DNA from: Mesorhizobium sp. AR10
GTDB lineage: Bacteria; Pseudomonadota; Alphaproteobacteria; Rhizobiales; Rhizobiaceae
Direction: 5' to 3'
DNA: 64,000 nt
Assembly: GCF_024746795.1 (NCBI RefSeq)
Contig: NZ_CP080524.1
Coordinates: 806,001-870,000 of the forward strand
A program made the translations under genes and the position numbers. The notes beneath the pieces were generated by a model. The model made no database searches. It was not told the DNA's origin and was given only the letters and a program-made list of their open reading frames with translations. This document shows positions 53,147 to 61,944 of the stretch, in pieces; within the stretch, counting starts at the first letter, position 1, and every line of letters begins with the position of its first letter.

Positions 53147-54256
53147 ATGGTCGGAGTCGGTCTTATCGGCACGGGCTTCATGGGCAAATGCCATGCCATT
53201 GCATGGAGTGCCGTCGGTGCCGTCTTCCCTGACGTGGCCAAGCCACGGCTCGTCCATCTTGGCGAGGTCAATGAGGAACTTGCCAAGCGCAAGGCGGGCG
53301 AGTTCGGCTTCGCCAAGGCGTCCGGCGACTGGCGCGCCGTCGTCAATGATCCCGAGGTGGATATCGTCTCGCTGACCACGCCCAACCAGTTCCATCCGGA
53401 AATGGCCATCGCCATCCTCGAAGCCGGCAAACATCTATGGTGCGAGAAACCGATGGCGCCGGGCTTCGGCGAGGCCGAAGCCATGGCGGCGGCAGCGAAA
53501 AAATCCGGCAAGGTGGCGGCGCTCGGCTACAACTACATCCAGAACCCGGCGATCCGCCACATTGGCGCGCTGCTCGACGAGAAGATCATCGGCGAGGTTA
53601 ACCTGCTGCGTATCGAGATGGACGAGGACTTCATGGCCGACCCGGAGGCGCTGTTCTTCTGGAAGCATGAGGCGGCGTCCGGCTATGGCGCGCTCGACGA
53701 TTTCGCCGTGCATCCGCTGTCGCTGATTTCGGTGCTGTTCGGCCGCGTCGGCCGCGTCATGTGCGACATGGCCAAACCCTGTGCCGATCGCAAGGTTGCG
53801 ACAGGCGAGCGCCGCGCGGTCGAGACCTACGACATCGCCAGCGTGCTGATGCATCTCGAAAACGGCATTGCCGGCACGCTGCTGGTCAACCGTTCGGCCT
53901 GGGGCCGCAAGGGCCGCATCGCCATCCAGATTTTTGGCTCGAAAGGCTCGATCCTGTACGACCAGGAGCGGATGAACGAGTTCCAGCTCTATCTCACCTC
54001 AGACCGCCCGACCGAGCAGGGATATCGCACCATCCTGGTGGCGCCACACCACAAGCCTTACGATTCCTTCCTGCCAGCACCCGGCCATGGCCTTGGCTTC
54101 AACGACCTCAAGATCATCGAATGCCGGGAGTTGCTGACGCGGCTCGCCGGCAAGCCGGCGCGCATCATCGACTTCGACGAAGGACTGGAGATCGAGCGCA
54201 CCGTGCATGCGATGGCGCGCTCGTTCGAGGAACAACGCTGGGTCTCGGTGCGCTAG
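53147..54256 (+). CDS. Gfo/Idh/MocA-family oxidoreductase
   Basis: A 369-residue NAD(P)-dependent dehydrogenase: Rossmann start VGVGLIGTGFMGKCHAIAW, the EKP catalytic motif in LWCEKPMAPGF, and the C-terminal sheet domain with GALDDFAVHPLSLIS and GSKGSILYDQERMNEFQLY. In this setting it may oxidise scyllo-inositol, another inositol isomer or rhizopine-derived inosamine (MocA-type). Which one cannot be told from sequence alone. It is divergent from iolR across a spacer with a TTCC-N6-GGAA palindrome (53080-53093). Confidence 0.88.
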   Translation: MVGVGLIGTGFMGKCHAIAWSAVGAVFPDVAKPRLVHLGEVNEELAKRKAGEFGFAKASGDWRAVVNDPEVDIVSLTTPNQFHPEMAIAILEAGKHLWCEKPMAPGFGEAEAMAAAAKKSGKVAALGYNYIQNPAIRHIGALLDEKIIGEVNLLRIEMDEDFMADPEALFFWKHEAASGYGALDDFAVHPLSLISVLFGRVGRVMCDMAKPCADRKVATGERRAVETYDIASVLMHLENGIAGTLLVNRSAWGRKGRIAIQIFGSKGSILYDQERMNEFQLYLTSDRPTEQGYRTILVAPHHKPYDSFLPAPGHGLGFNDLKIIECRELLTRLAGKPARIIDFDEGLEIERTVHAMARSFEEQRWVSVR

Positions 54257-54266
54257 CTCCTCCGCG

Positions 54267-55358
54267 TCAGGCCGCTCCCTGCCGGCTCTCCACCATGGCG
54301 CGGCGCGCAGACCGGCGCCACTCGACCGCGCCGGCAAGACCGTGCAGCACCGTCTCGGTGGTTGCCCAGTCGATGCAGCCATCGGTGATGCTCTGGCCAT
54401 AGACGAGCGGCTTGCCTGCAACAACGTCCTGCCGGCCGGCGACGAGATTGCTCTCGATCATGACGCCGATGATGCGTTCGTCGCCCGCTGCCACTTGGCT
54501 CGCCACGTCGGCCGCCACCTTCGGCTGGTTCTCGGGCTTCTTGCTGGAGTTGGCGTGGCTGACATCAATCATCAGCCTGGGCGCAACACCTATCCGGGCG
54601 AGTTCCGCCGAGGCGACAGCAACGCTGGCCGCATCATAGTTCGGCTGAACGCCGCCGCGCAGGATGACGTGGCAATCCTCATTGCCGGTGGTCGTCGCGA
54701 TGCCGCTGCGCCCGCCCTTGGTCACCGCCATGAAGTGATGCGGCTGGGCGGCCGATTTCACCGCCTCGGCGGCGATCCTGAGATTGCCGTCGGTGCCGTT
54801 CTTGAAGCCAACCGGACAAGAGAGGCCCGATGCCAGTTCGCGGTGGATCTGGCTCTCGGTCGTGCGCGCGCCGATGGCACCCCAGGCAACGAGGTCGGCG
54901 ATGTATTGCGGCGTGGTCATGTCGAGGAATTCGGTTGCCGCCGGCAGGCCGAGATTGTTGACGGCGGACAGCACATTGCGCGCCATCCGCAGCCCCTTGT
55001 CGATGTTGAAGCTGCCGTCGAGGTCGGGATCGTTGATCAGGCCCTTCCAGCCGACCGTCGTGCGCGGCTTCTCGAAATAGACCCGCATGACGATCTCCAG
55101 CCGGTCGGACAGGGTTTCGCGCAGCGCCGCCAGACGGCTGGCATAGTCAACGGCCGCGACCGGATCGTGGATCGAACACGGGCCGACGATGACGAGCAGT
55201 CGATCGTCGGTGCCATTCAAGATAGCGTGGATTGCGTTGCGTGACGCGCTGACGGTGCGCGTCGCCGTCAGCGTGCGCGGTATCTCCCGCATCACTTGGT
55301 CCGGCGTACTCAGTTCTCGGATTTCCTTGACCCGAAGATCATCTGTGGTGGTCAACAC
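54267..55358 (-). CDS. aroG: DAHP synthase, class I (AroG type)
   Basis: A 363-residue enzyme condensing phosphoenolpyruvate and erythrose 4-phosphate, the first step of aromatic amino-acid synthesis. Markers are LLVIVGPCSIHDPVAAVDYA, RVYFEKPRTTVGWKGLINDP, GARTTESQIHRELASGLSCPVGFKNGTDGN and MIDVSHANSSK. I start it at GTG 55358, with AGGAG 9 bp upstream. A leader peptide and terminator upstream form an attenuator. It is an unrelated housekeeping gene within the inositol region. Confidence 0.92.
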   Translation of the reverse strand: MLTTTDDLRVKEIRELSTPDQVMREIPRTLTATRTVSASRNAIHAILNGTDDRLLVIVGPCSIHDPVAAVDYASRLAALRETLSDRLEIVMRVYFEKPRTTVGWKGLINDPDLDGSFNIDKGLRMARNVLSAVNNLGLPAATEFLDMTTPQYIADLVAWGAIGARTTESQIHRELASGLSCPVGFKNGTDGNLRIAAEAVKSAAQPHHFMAVTKGGRSGIATTTGNEDCHVILRGGVQPNYDAASVAVASAELARIGVAPRLMIDVSHANSSKKPENQPKVAADVASQVAAGDERIIGVMIESNLVAGRQDVVAGKPLVYGQSITDGCIDWATTETVLHGLAGAVEWRRSARRAMVESRQGAA

Positions 55359-55398
55359 GGCTTTCTGCTCCTGATTGGGAGACCTGCCGGCTGAAAAC

Positions 55399-55424
55399 AA
55401 AAAAAGCCGCCAGGTCTGGCGGCT
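55399..55424 (-). terminator. Attenuator terminator upstream of aroG
   Basis: On the minus strand AGCCGCCA-GACC-TGGCGGCT is followed by seven T residues. The 5' arm can alternatively pair with CTGGCGGC inside the leader-peptide coding sequence (55471-55478), giving an antiterminator, while that segment can also pair with ACCGCCA at 55502-55508. This gives the classic 1:2, 2:3, 3:4 alternatives. Confidence 0.85.
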
Positions 55425-55448
55425 GTTCGGATTTTGATGCTGCAATCT

Positions 55449-55529
55449 TCAGATCGAGCGCAATCCTCCCGCCGCCAGCGAGCTCCTAAAGTACCAATAC
55501 GTGGCGGTCAGGTTGATCATGAGGTTCAT
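55449..55529 (-). CDS. Aromatic leader peptide of the aroG attenuator
   Basis: A 26-codon open frame with consecutive Tyr-Trp-Tyr-Phe at codons 11-14, ending in TGA at 55449-55451. A ribosome stalled at these codons for lack of charged tRNA-Tyr, -Trp or -Phe would cover segment 1 (codons 7-10), let segment 2 (codons 18-20) pair with segment 3 and prevent the terminator. Thus aroG should be transcribed when any aromatic amino acid is scarce. A second ATG at codon 4 could be the true start, since a GTGACA-N17-TATATG promoter-like element overlaps the first ATG. Confidence 0.82.
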   Translation of the reverse strand: MNLMINLTATYWYFRSSLAAGGLRSI

Positions 55530-55568
55530 ATAGCCCAAGCGGAGGCGTTTGTCACGCCTCTGATGATG

Positions 55569-56363
55569 CTACTCCGGAGACGCCCCCGCAACACTCTGGT
55601 CATAGTCAACCAGCGACCCGGTCATGACGCCCGACTGCGGGCTGACCATGTAGCTGATCAGCCGCGCCAGCTGGTCCGGCTTGACCAACTGGCCCATCGG
55701 CTGCGCCGCTTCCGCCGTTGCCAGCCAGTCGTCAGGTGCGTCGTGCCATTTCTTCTGAACGATGTCTTCGCCCTCGGTATCCATCCAGCCGGGCAGTACG
55801 GCATTGCAGCGGATGCGGTTGAAGCGATAGGCGTTGGCGACATTCTTGGTCAGCGTCATCAGAGCGCCCTTGCTGGTCGAATACGGCGTCAGGAAGGACT
55901 GGCCGGCATGCGCCGACATCGACAGAACGTTGACGATCGAGCCCGGCGCCTTGCGTTCGAGCAGATGCGCGACCAGGCCCTGCATCAGGAAGAACGGTCC
56001 GCGCACATTGGTCGCGAAGATCGTGTCGAAAAGCTCTTCGCTGGTCTCGACCAGAGAGCCGCGCGCGGAGGTCGCGGCGGCGTTGACCAGCGCATTGACG
56101 GTGCCGAAATGGGCGATCGCGGTTTCGACGGCGCGCTTGCAGTCGGCCACCTTTGAAACGTCGGCGCTGATGAAAATGGCATCGACGCCGGATCTCTTCA
56201 GAGCGGCTAACGCCTTGTCGCCTTTCTCCTGCGAGCGGCCGATCAGCGCCAGCGCGCGGCAACCCTCATCGGCCAGCGCCTCGGCAACGGCAAAGCCGAT
56301 GCCTTGCGCGCCGCCGGTGACGATGGCGCGTGTCTCAGAATTGCGACCGGCTGAACCGCTCAT
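55569..56363 (-). CDS. Short-chain dehydrogenase/reductase
   Basis: A 264-residue classical SDR: cofactor motif VTGGAQGIGFAVAEAL, LVNAAATS in place of NNAG, catalytic Ser in VLSMSAHAG and the YxxxK pair in TPYSTSKGAL. GGAG lies upstream of the ATG. It is probably co-transcribed with iolG 12 bp upstream and may oxidise an inositol or polyol. The exact substrate is not evident. Confidence 0.88.
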   Translation of the reverse strand: MSGSAGRNSETRAIVTGGAQGIGFAVAEALADEGCRALALIGRSQEKGDKALAALKRSGVDAIFISADVSKVADCKRAVETAIAHFGTVNALVNAAATSARGSLVETSEELFDTIFATNVRGPFFLMQGLVAHLLERKAPGSIVNVLSMSAHAGQSFLTPYSTSKGALMTLTKNVANAYRFNRIRCNAVLPGWMDTEGEDIVQKKWHDAPDDWLATAEAAQPMGQLVKPDQLARLISYMVSPQSGVMTGSLVDYDQSVAGASPE

Positions 56364-56375
56364 CGCTCTTGCTCC

Positions 56376-57378
56376 TTACTTTGCCGTGTCGAGACGAACG
56401 GTCTTGCCGGAGGTCGCCGATTTCAGCGCCGCATCCGCCAGCCGCAGTGCAATCAGCCCGTCCTGGCCGCTCGGCGCCGCCTTCTTGCCGGTCGTAGCCG
56501 CCATGATGAACGCGGCGATCTCGTTGGCGTAGGCGTCGAGGTAGCGGGTCATGAAGAAGTCGTGCAGCGGCGGGCGCGTATAGCCCTTTTCGTTGGCCAA
56601 TTCGATCGACACCGGCCGCTGGTTCTCGGCGGCGATCATGCCTTTCGAACCATGCACTTCGATGCGCTGGTCGTAGCCATAGGTGGCGCGGCGCGAATTG
56701 GAGATGATGCACTGCTTTCCCGAAGCAGTTTCGAGGATGACGCTGACGCTGTCGAAGTCGCCTGCCGCGCCGATCTTCTTGTCGACCAGCACCGAGGCAT
56801 GGGCGCTGACCGCCACCGGCTCCTCGCCGAGCAGGAAGCGCGCCATGTCAAAATCATGGATGGTCATGTCGCGGAAGATGCCGCCCGAACGCTTGATGTA
56901 GTCGATGGGCGGCGCACCCGGATCGCGCGAGGTGATGGTGACCATTTCGACCGTGCCGATGGCGCCGTCGTCGATCGCCTTGCGCACGGCGGCGAAATGC
57001 GGATCGAAGCGGCGGTTGAAGCCAACCATCAGGGTGGCTTTTGCCTTGTCGACCACGGCCAGGCATTTTTCCACGCGCTTGGCTTTCAGGTCGATCGGCT
57101 TTTCGCAAAAGATCGCCTTGCCGGCCTTGGCGAAGCGTTCGATCAGGTCGGCATGGGTATCGGTCGGCGTGCAGATGACGACGGCGTCAATATCCCCGGA
57201 TTTTTCGATGGCGTCGATGGTGCGCACCTCGGCGCCATAGGCCGACGCCAGTTCCGTCGCCGCCTTCTCGAAGGCGTCGGCCACGGCAACCAAATTTGGC
57301 CTGCGGATTGGAGCCGACGGCACGGGCGTGGACCTTGCCGATACGGCCGGCACCAAGGAGAGCGAAACGAACAGTCAT
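56376..57378 (-). pseudogene. iolG: iolG (myo-inositol 2-dehydrogenase) with 1-nt frameshift
   Basis: The N-terminus MTVRFALLGAGRIGKVHARA from 57378 has the Gfo/Idh Rossmann motif. After PQAK the frame shifts, and NLVAVADAFEKAATELASAYGAE continues in another frame to 56376 with ICTPTDTHADLIERF, AIFCEKPIDL and GGIFRDMTIHDFDMARF. Removing one T from the AAATTT run (57292-57297) gives an uninterrupted 333-residue IolG. Myo-inositol 2-dehydrogenase is the entry enzyme of the pathway, so this is either a real inactivation or a sequencing error. Confidence 0.88.
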
Positions 57379-57513
57379 GGGGTATTTCCTCTAGGGATGG
57401 TTTGAGAGAATTGTGTCCGCACCTTTCCTGTTGGGGAAAGGTGGCAGGGTTATTTCCGAGCGCGGCAGATCGTCCCGAAGCCGGGTGACCCGCCTGCTCT
57501 ATGTTTCTTGCTT

Positions 57514-57562
57514 GAGCATGATCTTGCCCGAAAACCGGATTCCACTTTTCGGGATCATGCTC
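57514..57562. repeat. Rhizobial GAGCATGATC inverted repeat
   Basis: GAGCATGATC (57514-57523) and GATCATGCTC (57553-57562) enclose a segment with CCGAAAACCGG and TTTTCGGG. This repeat type is common between genes in Mesorhizobium and relatives. It lies at the 3' end of the ABC ATPase gene and may act as a transcript end or mRNA stabiliser. Confidence 0.65.
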
Positions 57563-58329
57563 TAGGCCGCAAGTTCCGCCTCTCCAGTCTTGGCGCCGGT
57601 GATGTAGGAGACGATGTCGTTTCCGTCGGTATCCTGCTTGCGCAGATTGGCGACGATGCGGCCGCGCCGGAAGACGACGATGCGGTCGACCAGGTCGAAT
57701 ACCTGGCGCATGTTGTGGCTGATCAGGATCAGCGGCTCGCCATTTTCCTTCAGCGTGCGGATGATGTTTTCGACCTGCGCCGTCTCCTGCACGCCGAGTG
57801 CGGCCGTCGGCTCGTCCATGATGATCAGCTTGGAGGCGAAGGTCGCGGTCCTGGCGATCGCCACGCATTGGCGCTGGCCGCCAGACATGTGGCGGATGGT
57901 GTTGGACAGGTTGGGAATCTTGACCGCCGTGCGGACCAAAGCTGCCTCGGTCGCCTTGCGCATGAACTTGCGATCGAGGATCGAGAACGGCCCGAGATTG
58001 AACAGCACCTTTTCGCGGCCGAGAAACAGGTTCGACGGCACGTCGAGATCGTCGGCAAGCGCCAGGTTCTGGAACACGGTCTCGATGCCGGCCTCGCGCG
58101 CTTCGATCGGGCCGGCGAAGTTCACTTCCTTGCCGTCAAACCAGACCTTGCCGTCCGTGCGCTGCTCGACGCCGGTGATCTGGCGCACGAAGGTCGATTT
58201 GCCGGCGCCATTGTCGCCCATGATGGCGACATGCTCGCCCTTGTGCAGTTCGAAGTTCGCACCTTCGAGCGCATGCACGCCGCCATAGCGCTTGGTCAGG
58301 TTTTCGGTCTTCAGGATGATGTCCGACAT
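57562..58329 (-). CDS. Inositol-type ABC transporter ATPase, single-domain
   Basis: A 255-residue protein started at ATG 58329. Walker A is GDNGAGKST, Q-loop FQNLALADD, signature HMSGGQRQCVAIARTA, Walker B LIIMDEPTAALG and switch His LISHNMRQ. It has one nucleotide-binding domain, like the ATPase at 34758 and unlike RbsA. It is the third gene of the binding protein-permease-ATPase series (60463 to 57562), 2 bp after the permease. Inositol or rhizopine import is inferred from the surrounding genes. Confidence 0.9.
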   Translation of the reverse strand: MSDIILKTENLTKRYGGVHALEGANFELHKGEHVAIMGDNGAGKSTFVRQITGVEQRTDGKVWFDGKEVNFAGPIEAREAGIETVFQNLALADDLDVPSNLFLGREKVLFNLGPFSILDRKFMRKATEAALVRTAVKIPNLSNTIRHMSGGQRQCVAIARTATFASKLIIMDEPTAALGVQETAQVENIIRTLKENGEPLILISHNMRQVFDLVDRIVVFRRGRIVANLRKQDTDGNDIVSYITGAKTGEAELAA

Positions 58330-58331
58330 GG

Positions 58332-59408
58332 TCAAACTCCTATCGCTCGCCTGCGCTGGCGCCATTGGTCGAGAACGACCGCGCCGACGATGATCACGCC
58401 CTTGACCATCTCCTGGTAGTAGGCGTCGAGGCGCAGGAAGGTGAAACCGGAGATGATGACACCGAAGATCAGCGAGCCGATCACCGTGCCGATGATCGAG
58501 CCGCGGCCGCCCGACAGCGAGACGCCGCCGATCACCGCCATGGCGATCGCATCGAGTTCGTACATCACGCCCATGCCGGCCTGGGCGGTGAGGTTCTTGG
58601 AGCTCAGCACCACGGCGGCGAGCGAGGCGAGGATGCCGGCGATTGTGTAGACGAGGATCTTGTGGTTGGCGATCTTGATGCCGGACATGCGCGCGGCGTC
58701 CTCATTGGAGCCGATCGCATAACAGTGCTTGCCGTACTTGGTGTATGTCAGGATCAGCTGAAACAGCACCGCCAGCGACAGGAAGATGATGACCGGCATC
58801 AGGCCTTTGCCGATGGCGGCAAAACCCTCGGTGGGAAATGAGATCGGCTGTCCCTTGGACCACCATTTGGCGATGCCGCGCGCGGTGACCATCATGCCGA
58901 GCGTGGCGATGAACGGCGGAATGCGCGTGTAGGCGATCAACGAGCCGTTGACCAGCCCGGCCAGCAGGCCGCAGCTGATCGCGACCAGCACCGGCACGAT
59001 CACCGGCAGGTCGGTCCAGCCCTGGGCGAGGAACATCGCCTTGGGGTTCGGGTTGCCATTCACCGTCGCCACCTGGGCGAAACTCATGGCGATCATCGCC
59101 GTGGCGCCGACGATCGAACCCGAGGACAGGTCGATGCCGCCGCAAATGATCACCTGCGTCACGCCGATGGCGATGATGCCGACGATCGACACCTGCAGGA
59201 TGATGATCTGCAGACGCGCCTCGTTGAAGATCGCATCGACGTTGTCGCGGGTGTTGAACAGGAAACTGTCGCCGAGGAAGACCCGACCAATCAGTTCGAA
59301 AGCACCGACGAGGATGATGAGCGCCAGGAAAACGTTGAATTCGGCAGGCCAATCGCGCTTCTTGGCATCATAGCTGAGTCCGCCGACGCCATGAGATGTC
59401 TGTGCCAC
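58332..59408 (-). CDS. Inositol-type ABC transporter permease
   Basis: A 358-residue membrane protein. I choose the GTG at 59408, because GGAGGAAAAAAAC lies directly upstream. Family motifs include IAIGVTQVIICGGIDLSSGSIVGATAM, LIAYTRIPPFIATLGMMVTARG, YAIGSNEDAARMSGI and AVIGGVSLSGGRGSIIGTVIG. An N-terminal soluble stretch of about 25 residues precedes the first helix. It is co-transcribed with the flanking ABC genes. Confidence 0.9.
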   Translation of the reverse strand: MAQTSHGVGGLSYDAKKRDWPAEFNVFLALIILVGAFELIGRVFLGDSFLFNTRDNVDAIFNEARLQIIILQVSIVGIIAIGVTQVIICGGIDLSSGSIVGATAMIAMSFAQVATVNGNPNPKAMFLAQGWTDLPVIVPVLVAISCGLLAGLVNGSLIAYTRIPPFIATLGMMVTARGIAKWWSKGQPISFPTEGFAAIGKGLMPVIIFLSLAVLFQLILTYTKYGKHCYAIGSNEDAARMSGIKIANHKILVYTIAGILASLAAVVLSSKNLTAQAGMGVMYELDAIAMAVIGGVSLSGGRGSIIGTVIGSLIFGVIISGFTFLRLDAYYQEMVKGVIIVGAVVLDQWRQRRRAIGV

Positions 59409-59521
59409 GTTTTTTTCCTCCGTCGGCCGCATTCATCCGCCCGCCCGCTGGGGCGGGTGGAAAGGAGGGGCGACGCTGTTGTTCTGGTTAGATGCGCCGC
59501 CCCTTTGTCAAAGCGCCTGCC

Positions 59522-60463
59522 TCAGTTCTTCTTCAGGAACTTGTCGATGTTTGCCGGTGTGACCAGCTGGAAGGGAATGTAGACCTTCTGGTCGACCTTC
59601 TCGCCCTTGGCCAGCTTGAGCGCGGCGTCGAGAGCACCGGCGCCCTGGCCGGCCGCGTCCTGGAACACGGTCGCGTCAAGGTCGCCCGCCTGCATCGCGG
59701 CAAGCGCATCCTGGGTGGCATCGACGCCGCCGACGACAACCGACTTCATGTCGATGTTGGCGGCTTTCATTGCCTGGATGGCGCCGATGGCGCTTTCGTC
59801 ATTGTTGGCGATCACGCCATCGAACGGCTTGCCGGTCGACAGCCAGTTGGTCATCAGATTCTGGGCCTCGTCGCGGTTCCAGTTCGACGTCTGCTTGTCG
59901 ATGATCTTGATGAAGCTGCATTCCGGCGTGGCGATCACGTCGTCAATGTCCTTGGTGCGCATCACCGCGGCCTGGTTCGACAGCTCGCCCATGATCACAT
60001 AGACATTGGCTTCCTTCTTGCCGGCTTCCGTGAACAGGCGGCAGACTTCCTTGGTTTCGAGCGTGCCGGAATCGGCCTCGTTCGAAGCGACGAAAGCCTG
60101 GTTGTCGGGAAGCGTGTCGACATTGACCGGCTCGCGGTTGACATAGACCAGCGGAACCTTGGCCGCAGCGGCTGCGTCCGACATCGCCTGGGTGGCCGAG
60201 GTGTCGACCGGGTTGACGATGATCGCATCGACGCCCGAGGCGACGAAGTTCTTGATCTGGTCGAGTTGCTTGGCGACGTCGTTCTGCGCGTCCTCCACCT
60301 GCAGTTCAACGCCGTCCATGCCCTTGGCCTGCTCGATCATGCCGTTGCGCAGCACGGTCAGGAAGTTGTCGTCGAACTTGGCCATCGACACGCCGACCTT
60401 GGCAGCGAGTGCCGACGAACTCATCAGCGCCGCAAAGGCGACGCCCAAAAGCAGTTTCTTCAT
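59522..60463 (-). CDS. Inositol/rhizopine-type ABC substrate-binding protein
   Basis: A 313-residue periplasmic protein started at ATG 60463 with GGAGGAG upstream. The signal peptide MKKLLLGVAFAALMSSSALA precedes KVGVSMAKFDDNFLTVLRNGM, IVNPVDTSATQAMSDAAAAAKVPLVYVNREPV, FDGVIANNDESAIGAIQAMK and VVVGGVDATQDALAAMQAGDLDATVFQDA. The sequence resembles inositol-binding (IbpA) and rhizopine-binding (MocB) proteins. First gene of the operon; a GATAG-N3-CTATC site lies 320 bp upstream. Confidence 0.88.
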   Translation of the reverse strand: MKKLLLGVAFAALMSSSALAAKVGVSMAKFDDNFLTVLRNGMIEQAKGMDGVELQVEDAQNDVAKQLDQIKNFVASGVDAIIVNPVDTSATQAMSDAAAAAKVPLVYVNREPVNVDTLPDNQAFVASNEADSGTLETKEVCRLFTEAGKKEANVYVIMGELSNQAAVMRTKDIDDVIATPECSFIKIIDKQTSNWNRDEAQNLMTNWLSTGKPFDGVIANNDESAIGAIQAMKAANIDMKSVVVGGVDATQDALAAMQAGDLDATVFQDAAGQGAGALDAALKLAKGEKVDQKVYIPFQLVTPANIDKFLKKN

Positions 60464-60782
60464 TTTAGTTCTCCTCCACACGTTGGTGTCCGGCTGCACC
60501 GATTTACCCGGAATCCCCGATCTCCCAGGGAATCTCTCCCGAATGCCATTTCTGTTCCGGATGGCTTTTTATCTGCGATTTGGAACGCCAAGCCTGCTGT
60601 TTGAAACAGATGTTCCGGAACGAAAGAACCAAAATACCCGGTTGGTGAAATATTTATTCCATTTCGCGTCAAGGCGTCAAGGGAAATTCCGAAACCGGAT
60701 GGCGGATTTTCGGTCGCCACGCCGCAATTTCGCGTCGCATCCATGCCGACAGTCCCAGAGGTCGGGCCTGAAGGCCATTCCT

Positions 60783-60795
60783 GATAGATTCTATC
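60783..60795. promoter_or_regulatory. LacI operator candidate GATAG-N3-CTATC (promoter-side copy)
   Basis: GATAGATTCTATC lies in the 387-bp spacer between the binding-protein gene and the end of the LacI gene. The same GATAG-N3-CTATC pattern occurs at 61932-61944 upstream of the LacI gene. No gene is present in 60464-60850. Confidence 0.6.
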
Positions 60796-60850
60796 ATCGC
60801 ACGGCGGCTCGCCGAGCCTCGCGTCCGGTCTATCAAGTATGGACAAAGCT

Positions 60851-61882
60851 CTAGATGTTTTCCGGCAGATAGATGTCGAAGGGGAGAAAGGTCTGGCCTG
60901 GCGCGTTGGCGGCACCGGTCTCGATGGCATGCGCCATCAGCCTGACAAGCTCGCGGCAAAGTGCGGCAAGCGGCGTCGAGATCACCATGGTCAGGATGTT
61001 GTCGGCAAGCGCAGCGCGAGATTCGGCATTGATCTCGTTGCAGACGACCACCGGCATGTTTGCTGGCCTCGCTGCCCGCAGCGCCGACACCGCGCCTTCC
61101 ATGCCGCCGCCCGCGACGTAGCATCCGGCAAGATCCGGATAGCGCGCCAGAAGATCGATCATCGCATCGTGGGTCACCTGGTTGGCTTCCAGGTTGACCA
61201 GCGTTTCCATCACCGTGAATTCCGGCGCATGTTCGCGAAAGAACGATCTGAAGCCGATCTCGCGCAACTCGTGGCCGTGGAAGCGATGGCTGCCGACGAA
61301 TAGCGCGACCTTGCCGGGCTTCCTCGCTGCCCTGGCGATCATCCAGGCCGCGGTGCGACCGACCTTGCGGTTGTCGAGGCCGACATAGCCCTCCCGGATG
61401 CCGGCGGCAAAGTCGGACAACAGGGAGAAGACTGGTTGCCCCCTCGACTTCAGCGCCTCCACGGCGGCTGTCAGCGTCGGATGGTCCGGGCCGACAAGGG
61501 CGATGGCCCTGGATTTCGCTGCCAGCTTGCGCATCTGGGCGGCGATCTCGTCGGGGGCCAGAGAACTGGCGAAGTCGATGGTTGCGACGCCGCGGAAGCG
61601 CTGCGATTGCGAGACCGCCATTTCGAGTTCCCGCGCGAAATCGCTGTAGAAAACATCATTGCCCCTCAGGAGCAGAAAGCCGAGCCGGTATTCCGGCAAT
61701 TCCTGGCGCATGCGCTGCTTGATCAGCCCGGCGGCATGATAGCCGATGCCGGTCGCAGCCTCATAGACGCGGCGCGCCGTTTCCTCGCGCACCGGCAGCC
61801 GGTTGTTCAGCACCCGGTCGACCGTGGCGACGCTGACGCCGGAGACGCGCGCCAGATCGGTGATGGTTGGCCGCTTTACCAT
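60851..61882 (-). CDS. LacI-family regulator of the inositol/rhizopine transporter
   Basis: A 343-residue protein with the HTH RPTITDLARVSGVSVATVDRVLNNRLPVREETARRVYEAA and a binding domain of the periplasmic type (YRLGFLLLRGNDVFYSDFARELEMAV, KVALFVGSHRFHGHELREIGF, MPVVVCNEINAESRAAL). It stands between the ABC operon and the divergent mocD-like operon. A paired palindrome on both sides suggests that it represses both, with inositol or rhizopine as likely effector. Confidence 0.9.
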   Translation of the reverse strand: MVKRPTITDLARVSGVSVATVDRVLNNRLPVREETARRVYEAATGIGYHAAGLIKQRMRQELPEYRLGFLLLRGNDVFYSDFARELEMAVSQSQRFRGVATIDFASSLAPDEIAAQMRKLAAKSRAIALVGPDHPTLTAAVEALKSRGQPVFSLLSDFAAGIREGYVGLDNRKVGRTAAWMIARAARKPGKVALFVGSHRFHGHELREIGFRSFFREHAPEFTVMETLVNLEANQVTHDAMIDLLARYPDLAGCYVAGGGMEGAVSALRAARPANMPVVVCNEINAESRAALADNILTMVISTPLAALCRELVRLMAHAIETGAANAPGQTFLPFDIYLPENI

Positions 61883-61931
61883 GAATCCTCCACTGCTTGC
61901 GGACTCAGGTTACCTCATTCTGATATGAAAT

Positions 61932-61944
61932 GATAGAAACTATC
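61932..61944. promoter_or_regulatory. LacI operator candidate GATAG-N3-CTATC (second copy)
   Basis: GATAGAAACTATC lies 50 bp upstream of the LacI gene and about 110 bp before the divergent desaturase gene. A further half-site ACTATC follows at about 61960. The placement suits joint control of both directions. Confidence 0.62.
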
